Of a DNA stretch of 57,736 nt, positions 42,307 through 51,449 are shown in pieces. The notes below the pieces were generated by a model. The model was not told where the DNA came from, did no database searches, and saw only the letters and a list, made by a program, of their open reading frames with translations. Position 1 is the stretch's first letter; every line of letters begins with the position of its first letter. The stretch comes from CAZABG01 sp964483465. Its GTDB lineage: Bacteria > Chlamydiota > Chlamydiia > Chlamydiales > Parachlamydiaceae. The stretch spans positions 1-57,736 of the forward strand of contig CAZABG010000006.1 of NCBI GenBank assembly GCA_964483465.1. Reading direction: 5' to 3'. Made by a program: the position numbers and the translations under genes.

Positions 42307-44375
42307 GCTTTCCCCTTGTAATCGATATTCACTACCACTTGAGCGCCGTCAATCCTAAGCACTTCAACAGGTGTTCCGTTTTCAATGAATTGCCCTGAGG
42401 ATATTGCGTCAAATATTTTTCCGTTCACCATTATTTTACCTGCCGGTCTAAGCTCTGTCAAGGCCTCGCCTCTTTCTCCCGCTTTCGGCATATCGCTATG
42501 ACCGGTAGCCATATAACCCGTCTGCTCATGGCCTTCTAAAACAAACTTTTTAAAAGTTGTAGATCTCGGAAGATAATACTTTGTAAGAAGTCCAATAACG
42601 CCAAGAGATATAATTAACGTCGCGGCAAGCCAGATTAACCTGTTAAAGAAGGCAACACCTGCCGCATTAAAGGTATTGGTATCAAATTCAAATGTCATAT
42701 TCGAAAGTCCTGGTAGCATTAAACCAAAAAGCCCCATCAAAAAGAAAACAAGCCCCACAAAACCAAGCAATCCAAATGTAGGGAACACAAATAAATCAAA
42801 GAGCAGAATCGCGAGCCCTAAAAATAATAGAACCACCTCAAGCGAACTTCCGATTTCTTGCGAATAGCTCGATAAGATGATCAAAATCAAGCAAGTCAAT
42901 GCAACCGTGCCCGGCAAGCCAAAACCTGGGCTTGAAAATTCCATGTAAGCTCCAACCATCAAGCCAAGCAAAAGGAGCGAAGAGATTACAGGAGTCGCAA
43001 GGAAAGCAAAAAATCTTGTTCTTGCGTCCATTTGAAAGGTATCGATTGACGCATTAGGGATGGATTTAAAAAACGGTTCGCTAAATAAAGGCGATTTAGA
43101 AGCAGGAAAAACACCTGACTTCTCTTCTTCCGGAGTTAACGCATCTCTTTTTAAAGGTTCGACGATGGCATTCGCAACGCCATATTTCACCATCTCTTCG
43201 GCGTTCAAAGTAAGTAGTTTACCCTTAGGAGTTATGATAACATCAGGATCGGGACCAGACAGCCTTATCTGACTCTCTAAATCGAGTTTCGTAATCTTTC
43301 CGTGCCGCAATACAAGGATGATATCTTTATCGACCATCGCTTCCGCGATATAAGGATTTCTGCCAAAAAATGAGGCTCTATTAGCAAAGTCGGTTCTAAT
43401 TGCGGAATTAACTTTTTCTGATGCCGACTCCATTTTTCCGTCTTGGCCTGCCAGTACCGGCTCTGCCGCTCCCATGCTGCCATCTTTCACCGTAACAATA
43501 TAACGGCTTGAATAGGCAAGCATAGCACCTGCCGATATCGCCCAGTTATTTATGAATGCGACGACGGGTATATTATATTGGGTATCAAGCTCCTTCAAGG
43601 CATCTGATATTTTTTGCGCCGCAAAAACTTCGCCTCCGGGAGTATTTAATTCTAATATGACAAAGAGGGGCCTTGAGGCTTTATAACTTTCAAGCGCTGC
43701 CTTTACATAAATCCAGGTCGCCTGGCTAATGCCTGCATCGCGATCGTCTATGACAATCCTGCCGATGACATTCTTACCCTCTTTACTAAAGCTAATATGA
43801 GAAAATGGCGTTTTAACCTCTTCTGTAACAGTCTGAGAGGCCATCTTTTCTACAATACCTTTTACAAGGCCAAGCGCTTCCATTTGCGCTCTATTCAATA
43901 CAAGCGTCTGGCCTGTCAACTTCCAATCACGAATGTTTGGCCCATTCGGATCAAGCATGCTTTGAGCAAGCTCTCGTAGTTCCGGTTTATTAGGAATTAA
44001 ACTCACAACTTGATTCAACAATATATTGGTTGGAAGCGTATTTTCAGAGCCGAGCGTGATATCTCCCCAGCTTACAAAAGGTGTTGTTTCAATTTCATCC
44101 GCAAGAAAGGGTAAAATAGCTGATGGTCCAAGGGCTGTATCGAAAATGACCGCTTTTATCTTAAGCTGCGGTTTTAACTGATATAATCTTCTTGCGAGAT
44201 CAAGCACCGCATTTAAATCGGCAGATACCGACTTTATCTCAATGGTGAGCTCCCCGCTTGACGGTATCGCATCTTGCTGCTTTTGAATTTCATCTTTTCC
44301 GATGTACCCATCAAAACGGATCGTCGCCGCGTTTAATTGAAAAGCCAAAAATAATAGAGCTAAAAACCAATGCAT
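42303..44375 (-). CDS. NfeD-like protein with ClpP-type serine protease domain, long form
   Basis: At 690 residues this is the long NfeD type (YqeZ-like). A signal peptide (MHWFLALLFLAFQLNA) is followed by a ClpP-class domain: the catalytic serine in INNWAISAGAMLAY (about residue 285) and a nearby lysine in GQDGKMESASEK. Membrane segments (about 465-600) and an OB-fold (about 615-690, like that of the short NfeD) follow. It probably cleaves membrane proteins in the flotillin microdomain. A perfect 16-base palindrome (44410-44425) lies just upstream. Confidence 0.87.
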   Translation of the reverse strand: MHWFLALLFLAFQLNAATIRFDGYIGKDEIQKQQDAIPSSGELTIEIKSVSADLNAVLDLARRLYQLKPQLKIKAVIFDTALGPSAILPFLADEIETTPFVSWGDITLGSENTLPTNILLNQVVSLIPNKPELRELAQSMLDPNGPNIRDWKLTGQTLVLNRAQMEALGLVKGIVEKMASQTVTEEVKTPFSHISFSKEGKNVIGRIVIDDRDAGISQATWIYVKAALESYKASRPLFVILELNTPGGEVFAAQKISDALKELDTQYNIPVVAFINNWAISAGAMLAYSSRYIVTVKDGSMGAAEPVLAGQDGKMESASEKVNSAIRTDFANRASFFGRNPYIAEAMVDKDIILVLRHGKITKLDLESQIRLSGPDPDVIITPKGKLLTLNAEEMVKYGVANAIVEPLKRDALTPEEEKSGVFPASKSPLFSEPFFKSIPNASIDTFQMDARTRFFAFLATPVISSLLLLGLMVGAYMEFSSPGFGLPGTVALTCLILIILSSYSQEIGSSLEVVLLFLGLAILLFDLFVFPTFGLLGFVGLVFFLMGLFGLMLPGLSNMTFEFDTNTFNAAGVAFFNRLIWLAATLIISLGVIGLLTKYYLPRSTTFKKFVLEGHEQTGYMATGHSDMPKAGERGEALTELRPAGKIMVNGKIFDAISSGQFIENGTPVEVLRIDGAQVVVNIDYKGKA

Positions 44376-44443
44376 GAACCTTAATCTAGCACAAATCGGC
44401 TAAATTACGGTTTAAATATTTAAACTATTGATAGACAAGAAAA

Positions 44444-45892
44444 TCAAAACAGGCCGGATATAGGGTGATTTTGAAATATATCCCTAAAATAAGATCTATG
44501 CATCTCTGTAAAAAGTTTATACTGAGATTTGGAAACTTCGTAACGCTTGACTCCCTCATTCAAAGCCATAAGGGAATAAATAGCCGCTTTGGGTTGAGTA
44601 TGAGTACAGAACCCGCCTTTTGCATCCTTAAGTTTAATCTCAATTGTTCTTTTGGAAGGTGCACTTGCTGATGCAAGTTTTAAAGAATCGCTTGGAATCG
44701 CCCAACTTACTCTTACTCTAGAAAAACGATTAGCGAGAGATTTTAATAATTCGAAGGTAATGAAATTATTTCCCATTTCATTAACATGAATCTCTTTCCC
44801 GTTCTCCTTTAATGAGCCGCGGTTATGATATATCATTTCATTTTGGCTAAAAACAATCACCTCAGAATGCCAGTCATAGCCGCTGCAAACAATTTGCGGC
44901 GAACCTTCTTTAATGCGATCAAACGCATTTTTAATGTCATGATCCGTACTTTCAGCAGTACAAGCCTGCATTAAGCTCTGTTCAATATCGCCTAATTTTT
45001 TATCATAATTCTTAATTATCTTTATAACTGCGTCTGTAGGATCACTAGAGTTTAAAATAACTCCCCATCTGGGAAACAATAGTGTGTTGCAAATATTCGA
45101 ATAATTGCCGTCAACAAAGGCATATACGTCATCAAAATCGGAATGATCGATCGCATAACTAAGAATTTCGTTCATTTCATTCCTTAATCTTTTAACAGAG
45201 TGCAATAGCATCAAGATCGACAACGCTTCGCAACTCCCTTCTAAATTAGTACTCCCTCTTCTTCCTGTTGAGGATTTGACGTGTCCGTAAGCTTTTATTA
45301 AAATAGTCTCATAGAGAGCTTTATTTTCCTTCTTAAGACGCTCAAGATTTTGATCGGAAAATAAATCAATTCCCGCATTAAGAATTTCTAAATATACCCT
45401 TCTGGTTTCTTTTGTTCCTTGATTATCGCCAATGGTGTCAATCCAGCATACCGTATCTCCCGGCTCTTTGATATACTTGCCTACAGCAATTAATTTGCTG
45501 ATAAGCCGATCGTTTTTTTCTTCAGGCGGATTGATTTTGATAGGTTCCGGTAATGAAGGATTTTTGAGCCTAGATATAGGCTTATCTGAATCTGTTCTAA
45601 AAGGCTTTTTACATGGCTCGGGAAGAGATGCGCGTATTTTTGGCAAAGGAGTATCCGGAATAGGTGTTGGCAGTGAAATACATGCGGCAAAAAGTCGTTC
45701 AATAAGCGCGGCAATGGCACCGATTACGGGCATTGATTCAATAACGGCTATTACGAGATGACCGAGCTTTCCGCCCCTTTTTTCCATATCAACATGTCTT
45801 AAAGCATAGGGCAGCCCCGTGACAAGGGCAAGCGGAATTTCATAGGAATTTAGCGAATACCCTCTTTCATGAGTATGTAGAAACAGATTCAT
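44444..45892 (-). CDS. Putative cysteine-protease-like effector, membrane-associated
   Basis: I do not recognise the family. The 482-residue protein has a hydrophobic segment near 44-70 (GHLVIAVIESMPVIGAIAAL), a proline-rich linker (75-125) and a globular part. Cys221 in LEGSCEALSILM, His342 in GYDWHSEVIVF and Asn357 in YHNRG occur in the Cys-His-Asn order of papain-like enzymes. A second Cys-containing stretch (GGFCTHTQPKAAIYSLMAL, about 427-445) near the end resembles a repeat of the first without the His and Asn. No secretion signal. Deubiquitinase or protease activity is only a hypothesis. A dyad overlapping TATAAT abuts the start. Confidence 0.55.
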   Translation of the reverse strand: MNLFLHTHERGYSLNSYEIPLALVTGLPYALRHVDMEKRGGKLGHLVIAVIESMPVIGAIAALIERLFAACISLPTPIPDTPLPKIRASLPEPCKKPFRTDSDKPISRLKNPSLPEPIKINPPEEKNDRLISKLIAVGKYIKEPGDTVCWIDTIGDNQGTKETRRVYLEILNAGIDLFSDQNLERLKKENKALYETILIKAYGHVKSSTGRRGSTNLEGSCEALSILMLLHSVKRLRNEMNEILSYAIDHSDFDDVYAFVDGNYSNICNTLLFPRWGVILNSSDPTDAVIKIIKNYDKKLGDIEQSLMQACTAESTDHDIKNAFDRIKEGSPQIVCSGYDWHSEVIVFSQNEMIYHNRGSLKENGKEIHVNEMGNNFITFELLKSLANRFSRVRVSWAIPSDSLKLASASAPSKRTIEIKLKDAKGGFCTHTQPKAAIYSLMALNEGVKRYEVSKSQYKLFTEMHRSYFRDIFQNHPISGLF

Positions 45893-45907
45893 AGGTATAT
45901 TATACCT
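45893..45907 (-). promoter_or_regulatory. Dyad AGGTATA-T-TATACCT with embedded -10 hexamer
   Basis: A 15-base palindrome abuts the ATG of the protease-like gene. On the minus strand it contains TATAAT, ending six bases before the start. The -35 is weak. The arms share AGGTA/TACCT with the dyad at 34024-34046. The 198-base gap to hemL holds nothing else I can name. Confidence 0.5.
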
Positions 45908-46090
45908 AAGGTTCTACCCAAAATTGATTAAGGCCCTGTTAAGATTAGATTAATTAAAATAAACCTTTAAGCCGGAAACGACCTTAAAGCTACTTTAGAA
46001 ACTGTTTTAAAAAAATCATCTACATAGATCGCAAATTTTACTGCTTTTAAACTCGATGCTAACAGTTTCACGAGACGGTTCCAAGATTTG

Positions 46091-47384
46091 TTACTTTAAT
46101 TCAGGACGATAACGTTCAAAATAATCAATTATTAGCTTTTGCACAGTAATTAAAGAAGTATCGGTATGCGCCTGTGACAAAAACCACGCCTCATACTGAG
46201 AAGGCGGCAGATATACCCCATTCTCAAACATAGAGCGGAAAAAGTGCCTAAATCGATCTTTATCCAGATGTTGGGCCTGCTCCATATTTTCAATTGAATA
46301 TGCGCCAAAAAACAAAACGAACATTCCAAGCGTTTCTTGAATGGCGATTTTGAGTTGATGCTTCTTTACATATGCTATCAAAGGATCTAGGAATAGCCTC
46401 TGCTTCCTTGCAAGCTCTTCATAAAATCCGGGCCTATCTAAGATTTCAAGGGCTTTCAAACCGGCCGCCATGGCGACAGGATTTCCGGAAAGTGTGCCTG
46501 CTTGATAGACTGAACCAAGAGGCGCAAGGTAATTCATAATGTCGGCGCGGCCACCAAATGCCGCGGCAGGAAATCCTCCCCCCATTATTTTTGCGATGGT
46601 CGTCATGTCCGGTTTAATGTTATAGAGGCTTTGAGCACCCCCTTTCGCCACCCTAAAACCATTCATTACTTCATCAAATATTATAATCGTACCCCTCTTC
46701 GAAGTTTCTTCTCTTAGGGNNNNNNNNNNTGACAAGGCCCATATTGCCTGCGATCGGCTCTAAAATTACCGCCGCTACTTCATAATCATTCATCGCTTTT
46801 TTAAATGCGGCGATATCATTGAAAGGAATCGCAATGGTTTGACGGACCACTTCTTCAGGGACGCCCGCAGAACTTGACGTGCCATTTAAACCAAACACTC
46901 CTGAACCTGCTTTTACTAGCAGCGAGTCGACATGGCCGTGATAATTTCCGGTGAATTTAATGATCGGCACACGATTTGTAAATCCGCGAGCAAGACGGAT
47001 CGCTGTCATCGTCGCTTCCGTACCGGTCGAAACAAAACGGATCTTCTCCATCGAAGGCATAAGCGAAATTATTTTGGAGGCGAGCTTAAGCTCAATTTCG
47101 GTTGTAATGCCAAAGGTTGTACCCAAAAGCATTTGTTTATAGGCCGCATCTAATACTTCGGGATGAGCATGTCCATGAATGAGCGCTCCCCAAGAATTGC
47201 AAAAATCAACATAACGGTTGTTATCGGAATCGTAAACCCATTCCCCTTCCCCTCTTTCCGCCACTAAAGGAGTATCTATTAAACCAAGAGTAGTTCGTAC
47301 CGGAGAATTGACGCCGCCGGGAATACATAACTTCAGATCATTAAAGATCTTAGATGATTTTTCCCTTCCCTCGATTTTAATCAT
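46091..47384 (-). CDS. hemL: Glutamate-1-semialdehyde 2,1-aminomutase, split by an assembly gap
   Basis: HemL makes 5-aminolevulinate from glutamate-1-semialdehyde for heme. The first part (about 219 residues, 47384 to 46730) and the second (46719 to 46091) are both good HemL, with NSPVRT, FVSTGTEATMTAIRLARG, NYHGHVD, IIIFDEVMNGFRV and the PLP lysine in IAKIMGGGFPAAAFGG. They are in different frames because ten Ns separate them. Comparison with E. coli HemL suggests about nine residues are missing, and about 24 real bases would restore one frame. It is therefore probably an intact gene. A CGGAG site precedes the ATG. Confidence 0.92.
46720..46729. other. Assembly gap (10 Ns) inside hemL
   Basis: Ten N bases stand between two parts of hemL. 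The number is probably a placeholder: the protein comparison suggests about 24 real bases. Confidence 0.95.
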
Positions 47385-47423
47385 AAAAACTCCGAAAAGG
47401 AATTAAGGTACGATTTTCTCTAT

Positions 47424-47453
47424 TTGACTGCAATAGTATAGGACCCCTATGAT
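47424..47453 (+). promoter_or_regulatory. Promoter of the mlaEFD-yqgE operon
   Basis: TTGACT (47424-47429), an 18-base spacer and TATGAT (47448-47453). The -10 ends nine bases before the mlaE ATG. An AGGA lies four bases before the ATG but would fall upstream of or at the transcription start. Confidence 0.6.
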
Positions 47454-47462
47454 TAGGACTTT

Positions 47463-48248
47463 ATGCTAGAAAAGCTCATGCGCGCGCTTTCTGCTGTTGG
47501 GGATTATGCCCAATTAATCTTTAGCGTTACCGTCATTTCAATTAGAAAACCTCCCCAATGGTCGCTCGTACGTGATCAAATGTATGAAATTGGTGTAATG
47601 TCGCTTCCTGTTGTTGCCATAACAGGTTTATCGACGGGGATGGTGCTTGCCGCTCAAGCTTGGTTTCAATTATCCGATAAGGGACTTGCGTCAGCTACGG
47701 GTTTGATGGTGGCAAAAGCCATGCTTGTTGAACTGGGTCCTGTACTTACAGCATTCATGGTAACAGGACGAGTGGGAGCCGCGATGTGCGCAACCCTTGG
47801 AACGATGCGCGTTACCGAACAAATTGACGCATTAAAATCGATGGCTGTAAATCCTCTTCGCTATCTTGTCGCTCCTCGTTTTATCGCGGGTATTTTTATG
47901 ATGCCGCTGCTTACAATCTTTAGTACTATTTGCGGTATCCTTGGCGGATATGCGGTTGCCGTAAGTTATTATGGAATGGCATCGAACGCGTTTTTAGATC
48001 CGCTCCCAACAAACATCCATTTCTTCGACTTCTTTTCAGGGATGACAAAAGCCTTTTTATTCGGATTCATCATTGTCACCATTTCCTGCTACCGAGGGAT
48101 GACAACAAAAGGCGGCGCGGCAGGCGTAGGTAAAGCGACAACCAACTCTGTGGTCATTTGCTATTCCGTTATCCTCATCATTAACTTCCTTATTACGGTC
48201 ATCTTAAACAGCTCCTACGACTTTATCGTCGACTGGCTGGAGGGCTGA
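47463..48248 (+). CDS. mlaE: MlaE-type ABC transporter permease
   Basis: MlaE is the membrane part of the phospholipid transporter that keeps outer-membrane lipid asymmetry. The 261 residues have five or six helices and the family motifs GMVLAAQAWFQL (about 60-71), ELGPVLTAFMVTGRVGAAMCATLGTMRVTEQIDAL (about 92-126) and RGMTTKGGAAGVGKATT. One-base overlap with the ATPase gene. Confidence 0.95.
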   Translation: MLEKLMRALSAVGDYAQLIFSVTVISIRKPPQWSLVRDQMYEIGVMSLPVVAITGLSTGMVLAAQAWFQLSDKGLASATGLMVAKAMLVELGPVLTAFMVTGRVGAAMCATLGTMRVTEQIDALKSMAVNPLRYLVAPRFIAGIFMMPLLTIFSTICGILGGYAVAVSYYGMASNAFLDPLPTNIHFFDFFSGMTKAFLFGFIIVTISCYRGMTTKGGAAGVGKATTNSVVICYSVILIINFLITVILNSSYDFIVDWLEG

Positions 48249-48997
48249 TGATTAAAGTTCGAAATTTAAAAAAACGTTACGGTTCACTCGAAGTTTTAAA
48301 AGGGTTGAATTTAGATGTTCAAAACGAACAAACCCTAGTAATCTTAGGAAAATCGGGTACAGGAAAAAGCGTACTCTTAAGACAAATCATCGGCATTGAA
48401 CAGCCGGATGATGGATATGTTGAAATTGACGGCGTCAATATCACTGAGTTAAAGCCATCAAAAAGGGTTCAATACACTAAAAAAATGGGGATGCTCTTTC
48501 AGGGAGCCGCCCTATTTGACTCAATGGACGTCGGAGATAACACGGCTTTTTATCTAAATCAGCACGAAGCCCATATTCCTAAAAGCGAACTTGATGACAG
48601 GGTTGCTACCGCTTTAAAAATGGTTGGCCTTGAAAACACACAGAAAAAAATGCCTTCCGATCTTTCGGGGGGAATGAGAAAAAGAGCGGGTCTTGCGAGA
48701 TTAATCGTCTATAGACCTCATATCCTTCTTTATGACGAGCCGACTACAGGCCTTGACCCGATCACTTCGATGCAGATTAATGAGTTAATTAATCAGATTA
48801 AAGCTGAATTAAAAGCTACCAGTATAGTGATTACTCATGATATTAAATCGGCTATGGTAGTCGGAGATACTTTAGCGTTTCAAAATGGAGGAATCATTGA
48901 AGAAATCGCGCCTAAGCATGATTTCGTCAATATCCAAAACAAAACGCTCCAAACGTTCTTTAAAAATGCAACCTTAACACAAGATGATTTAACATAA
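48248..48997 (+). CDS. mlaF: MlaF-type ABC transporter ATPase
   Basis: The ATPase of the Mla complex, 249 residues. Walker A is GKSGTGKSV (about 36-44), the signature LSGGMRKRAGLARL (about 138-151) and Walker B ILLYDEPTTGLDP (about 157-169). It is followed directly by the mlaD-like gene. Confidence 0.95.
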   Translation: MIKVRNLKKRYGSLEVLKGLNLDVQNEQTLVILGKSGTGKSVLLRQIIGIEQPDDGYVEIDGVNITELKPSKRVQYTKKMGMLFQGAALFDSMDVGDNTAFYLNQHEAHIPKSELDDRVATALKMVGLENTQKKMPSDLSGGMRKRAGLARLIVYRPHILLYDEPTTGLDPITSMQINELINQIKAELKATSIVITHDIKSAMVVGDTLAFQNGGIIEEIAPKHDFVNIQNKTLQTFFKNATLTQDDLT

Positions 48998-50152
48998 ATG
49001 GGCGACCAAGCAAAAAACATTTTGATCGGGATATTCGTCATAGCGGCGTTCTCGATCTTAACCTTTATGCTACTTTTTCTTCATCCTACAGTAGGAGATG
49101 ACGGTAAAAAGCTTTCCTTTCGCTTTTCAGATGTGGATAAAGTAAATCCGGGTACAAGGGTTACCTACGGCGGAAAACCTGTTGGAGAAGTGACTGCCAT
49201 TCGTGAAGTGATAGATCCAAACAATCCGCGTAAAACCATTAATGGTTATGTCTATCTCTACGAAGTGGATGCCGTCGTCGATTCAAAAGTGCGCATCTAT
49301 AATAGCGATAATGTCTCATTAAGAACGTCAGGTTTACTTGGGGAAAAATCGGTTGCTATTACGCCTCTTCCTCCAAGACCTGATCAAGTGCTAAGAGAAG
49401 TTGATAACGAAGTCATCTTTGCGAACGAAACAGGTTCTGTCGAAGAGACCCTAAAAGAATTTAAAGAACTATCAGACAAATTTGAAGACACGCTTGATGC
49501 TATTTTGACTTTCTTCAAAGACGTTAACAAATCAAACCTTGTCGCGAAAACGACGGAAACAATCGAAAATATCCGCGATATTACCGCTTCATTGAATAAC
49601 AAAGAAAAGCTGGAAGGCATCCTTAATAATGTCTATACCCTTTCTGATAATGTTATTGGCACCTTCAAAGGGGTAGATGAAGTGATTGCCATGGCAGATG
49701 AAATTGTCGGCAAGACAGCAAAAGGCGAAGGTACAGTTGGCAGATTATTCATGAAAGATGACGCCTACCTACGCCTAAATTCCCTCTTAAGCAAAACTGA
49801 AACCTTGATGGATGACATCAACCATTACGGCCTGCTTTTTTCATCGGATAAGAACTGGCAGAGATTAAGAGCAAGAAGAGCAAACTTGCTTTATAAATTA
49901 GAAAGCCCGCAAGAATTTAGAAATTACTTCAACGATGAAGTCAATGAAATCATGACTGCGCTTTCCCGCGTTAATAACGTTATGGAAAACACAAGCTGCC
50001 TTCCTTGCTATGATCAATTAGCCGATGATTGCGAATTTAAAAAAGTGCTGGCTGAACTGATCCGCAGAGTAAAAATGCTCGAAGAATCTATTCAGATGTA
50101 CAATACGCAATTAATGAATGTCGAGACGTGCAAAACGGAGCTATCGCCTTAA
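48998..50152 (+). CDS. mlaD: MlaD-like MCE domain protein
   Basis: MCE proteins carry lipid between membranes through the periplasm. One N-terminal membrane helix (about 8-28) is followed by the MCE domain (about 38-125, with GTRVTYGGKPVGEVTAI), then a long helical and coiled-coil tail (about 145-340) with a Cys pair (CLPC, near 339-342). At 384 residues it is longer than E. coli MlaD, as in other MCE tails that bridge the periplasm. It is in a one-message operon with mlaEF and yqgE. Confidence 0.9.
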   Translation: MGDQAKNILIGIFVIAAFSILTFMLLFLHPTVGDDGKKLSFRFSDVDKVNPGTRVTYGGKPVGEVTAIREVIDPNNPRKTINGYVYLYEVDAVVDSKVRIYNSDNVSLRTSGLLGEKSVAITPLPPRPDQVLREVDNEVIFANETGSVEETLKEFKELSDKFEDTLDAILTFFKDVNKSNLVAKTTETIENIRDITASLNNKEKLEGILNNVYTLSDNVIGTFKGVDEVIAMADEIVGKTAKGEGTVGRLFMKDDAYLRLNSLLSKTETLMDDINHYGLLFSSDKNWQRLRARRANLLYKLESPQEFRNYFNDEVNEIMTALSRVNNVMENTSCLPCYDQLADDCEFKKVLAELIRRVKMLEESIQMYNTQLMNVETCKTELSP

Positions 50153-50722
50153 ATGGAACAAATCCCCTACTCGAAAATTGAAAAAGGCACCTTTATGATT
50201 TCTACCCCTGAAATCGAGTCGGGAATTTTCTTTCGAAGCGTTATCTTAGTATGCGAACACAATCCAAACGGCTCATTCGGCCTTGTCATCAATAAAGCGC
50301 TTGAAATTGAACTTCCTGAAGAAATCATCCATTCCGGCGATATCGTCAATCCCCACATCCAGGTTAGAGCCGGCGGCCCTGTTCAGACAAATCAGATGAT
50401 GCTCCTTCATACCTCTGATAGCATCCCTCAACAAACGCTACAAGTTTGCGACGGGGTCTATTTAGGCGGAGACCTTACTTTCCTGCAAGAAGTTGTGCTG
50501 GAAGAAAACGGTCCGCAAGTTCACCTTTGCTTTGGCTACTCAGGCTGGGGCGCAGGACAACTTGAACGTGAATTTCTAGACGGCAGCTGGTACCTTCATC
50601 CGGCATCGAAAGAACACATCTTTGAAACTCCGCCTGAAAAGCTCTGGCAAACCATTTTGCGTGAAATGGGCGGCAAATACGCCTCCCTCTCCATGATCCC
50701 GGAAGATCTCTCGCTGAACTAA
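50153..50722 (+). CDS. YqgE/AlgH family protein
   Basis: A 189-residue protein of the YqgE/AlgH family, whose function is unsettled. Marks are KGTFMISTPEIESGIFFRSVILVCEHNPNGSFGLVINK near residues 12-49, the GGPVQTNQMMLLHT motif and GYSGWGAGQLEREF (about 128-141). It begins directly after the mlaD stop. Its last 20 codons or so have partly decayed copies downstream (51257-51316), so the region behind it has been duplicated. Confidence 0.92.
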   Translation: MEQIPYSKIEKGTFMISTPEIESGIFFRSVILVCEHNPNGSFGLVINKALEIELPEEIIHSGDIVNPHIQVRAGGPVQTNQMMLLHTSDSIPQQTLQVCDGVYLGGDLTFLQEVVLEENGPQVHLCFGYSGWGAGQLEREFLDGSWYLHPASKEHIFETPPEKLWQTILREMGGKYASLSMIPEDLSLN

Positions 50723-50812
50723 TTTAAAATTGTTCTGTTAATTGTATGGCTTTTTTTAACAGTGAGCAGGAGGATGGCCGCGACCATCCGATATTAGTAT
50801 TGTAACAAGATT

Positions 50813-50982
50813 AAAATTGTATCTCTCTCTGCGTCTCCGCGTCTCCGCGTCTCTGCGCCTCTGCGTTAAAAATTCAACTTTTATTTGGTCTATACGAATG
50901 GCTGGATATAATTATCTGGTAAATATTTAACGCAGAGGCGCAGAGACGCGGAGACGCAGAGAGGAATAAATTTGTTACTTAG
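50813..50982. repeat. Palindromic repeat element (MITE-like), copy 2
   Basis: Inverted arms of about 40 bases (left 50825-50869, right 50927-50965) are built of GTCTCCGC and GTCTCTGC-type units; the left arm has one extra unit. It has the same flanks as copy 1 at 28289: AAAATTGT on the left and AATAAATTTGTTACTTAG on the right. Confidence 0.8.
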
Positions 50983-51418
50983 GAGACCAGTGAGAAACTA
51001 CATGAGATCTATGAGAGGCTCATTTTTCTCATGCAATGATAAACCTCTCGCTGAACTAGTTTAAAATTGTTCTGTTAATTGTACGGCTTTTTTTAACAGT
51101 GAGACCAGTGAGAAACTACATGAGATCTATGAGAGGTTCATTTTTTCTCATGCAAAATTTTAAAGCCCTATTCATTTAAATAGCGAGTCTCTCACTGTTC
51201 TCATGTTGTTTCTCACTGGTCTCACTGTTAAAAAAAGCTTATAGGCTATACGAAGAAGCAGACCATTTTGCTTGATACGGAAGGCGAATACGCCTCCCTC
51301 TCCATGATTCCGGATACCTCATCTTGAATTAATTTTTATTCGCTCCATAGAGAATAGCGAGTCTCTCACTGTTCTCATGTTGTTTCTCACTGGTCTCACT
51401 GTTAAAAAAAGCTTATAG
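50983..51418. repeat. Mosaic of direct and inverted repeats downstream of yqgE
   Basis: The stretch after copy 2 has no gene. A unit starting GAGACCAGTGAGAAACTACA occurs at 50983-51036 and 51101-51155. The bases that end yqgE and follow it (50707-50766) recur at 51045-51103. A unit starting ATAGCGAGTCTCTCACTG occurs at 51180-51245 and 51354-51418, and it is largely the reverse complement of the first unit plus the poly-T stretch. Large stem-loops are possible. It looks like repeated local duplication and inversion. Confidence 0.75.
51257..51316 (+). pseudogene. Decayed fragment of yqgE 3' end
   Basis: About 60 bases, running from ACCATTTTGC to ATGATTCCGG, match the segment 50647-50706 of the intact yqgE with several differences. 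No start, frame or product. It dates the mosaic as a duplication of yqgE's end. Confidence 0.75.
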
Positions 51419-51449
51419 ATTACACGACACTAAAAATTACACGGACTTG

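Noticed and set aside
46091..47384. hemL as a frameshifted pseudogene
   Set aside because: The break coincides with ten Ns, and both halves keep all catalytic motifs.
51257..51316. A second functional yqgE gene
   Set aside because: Only about 60 bases of the 3' end are present, without a start or intact frame.
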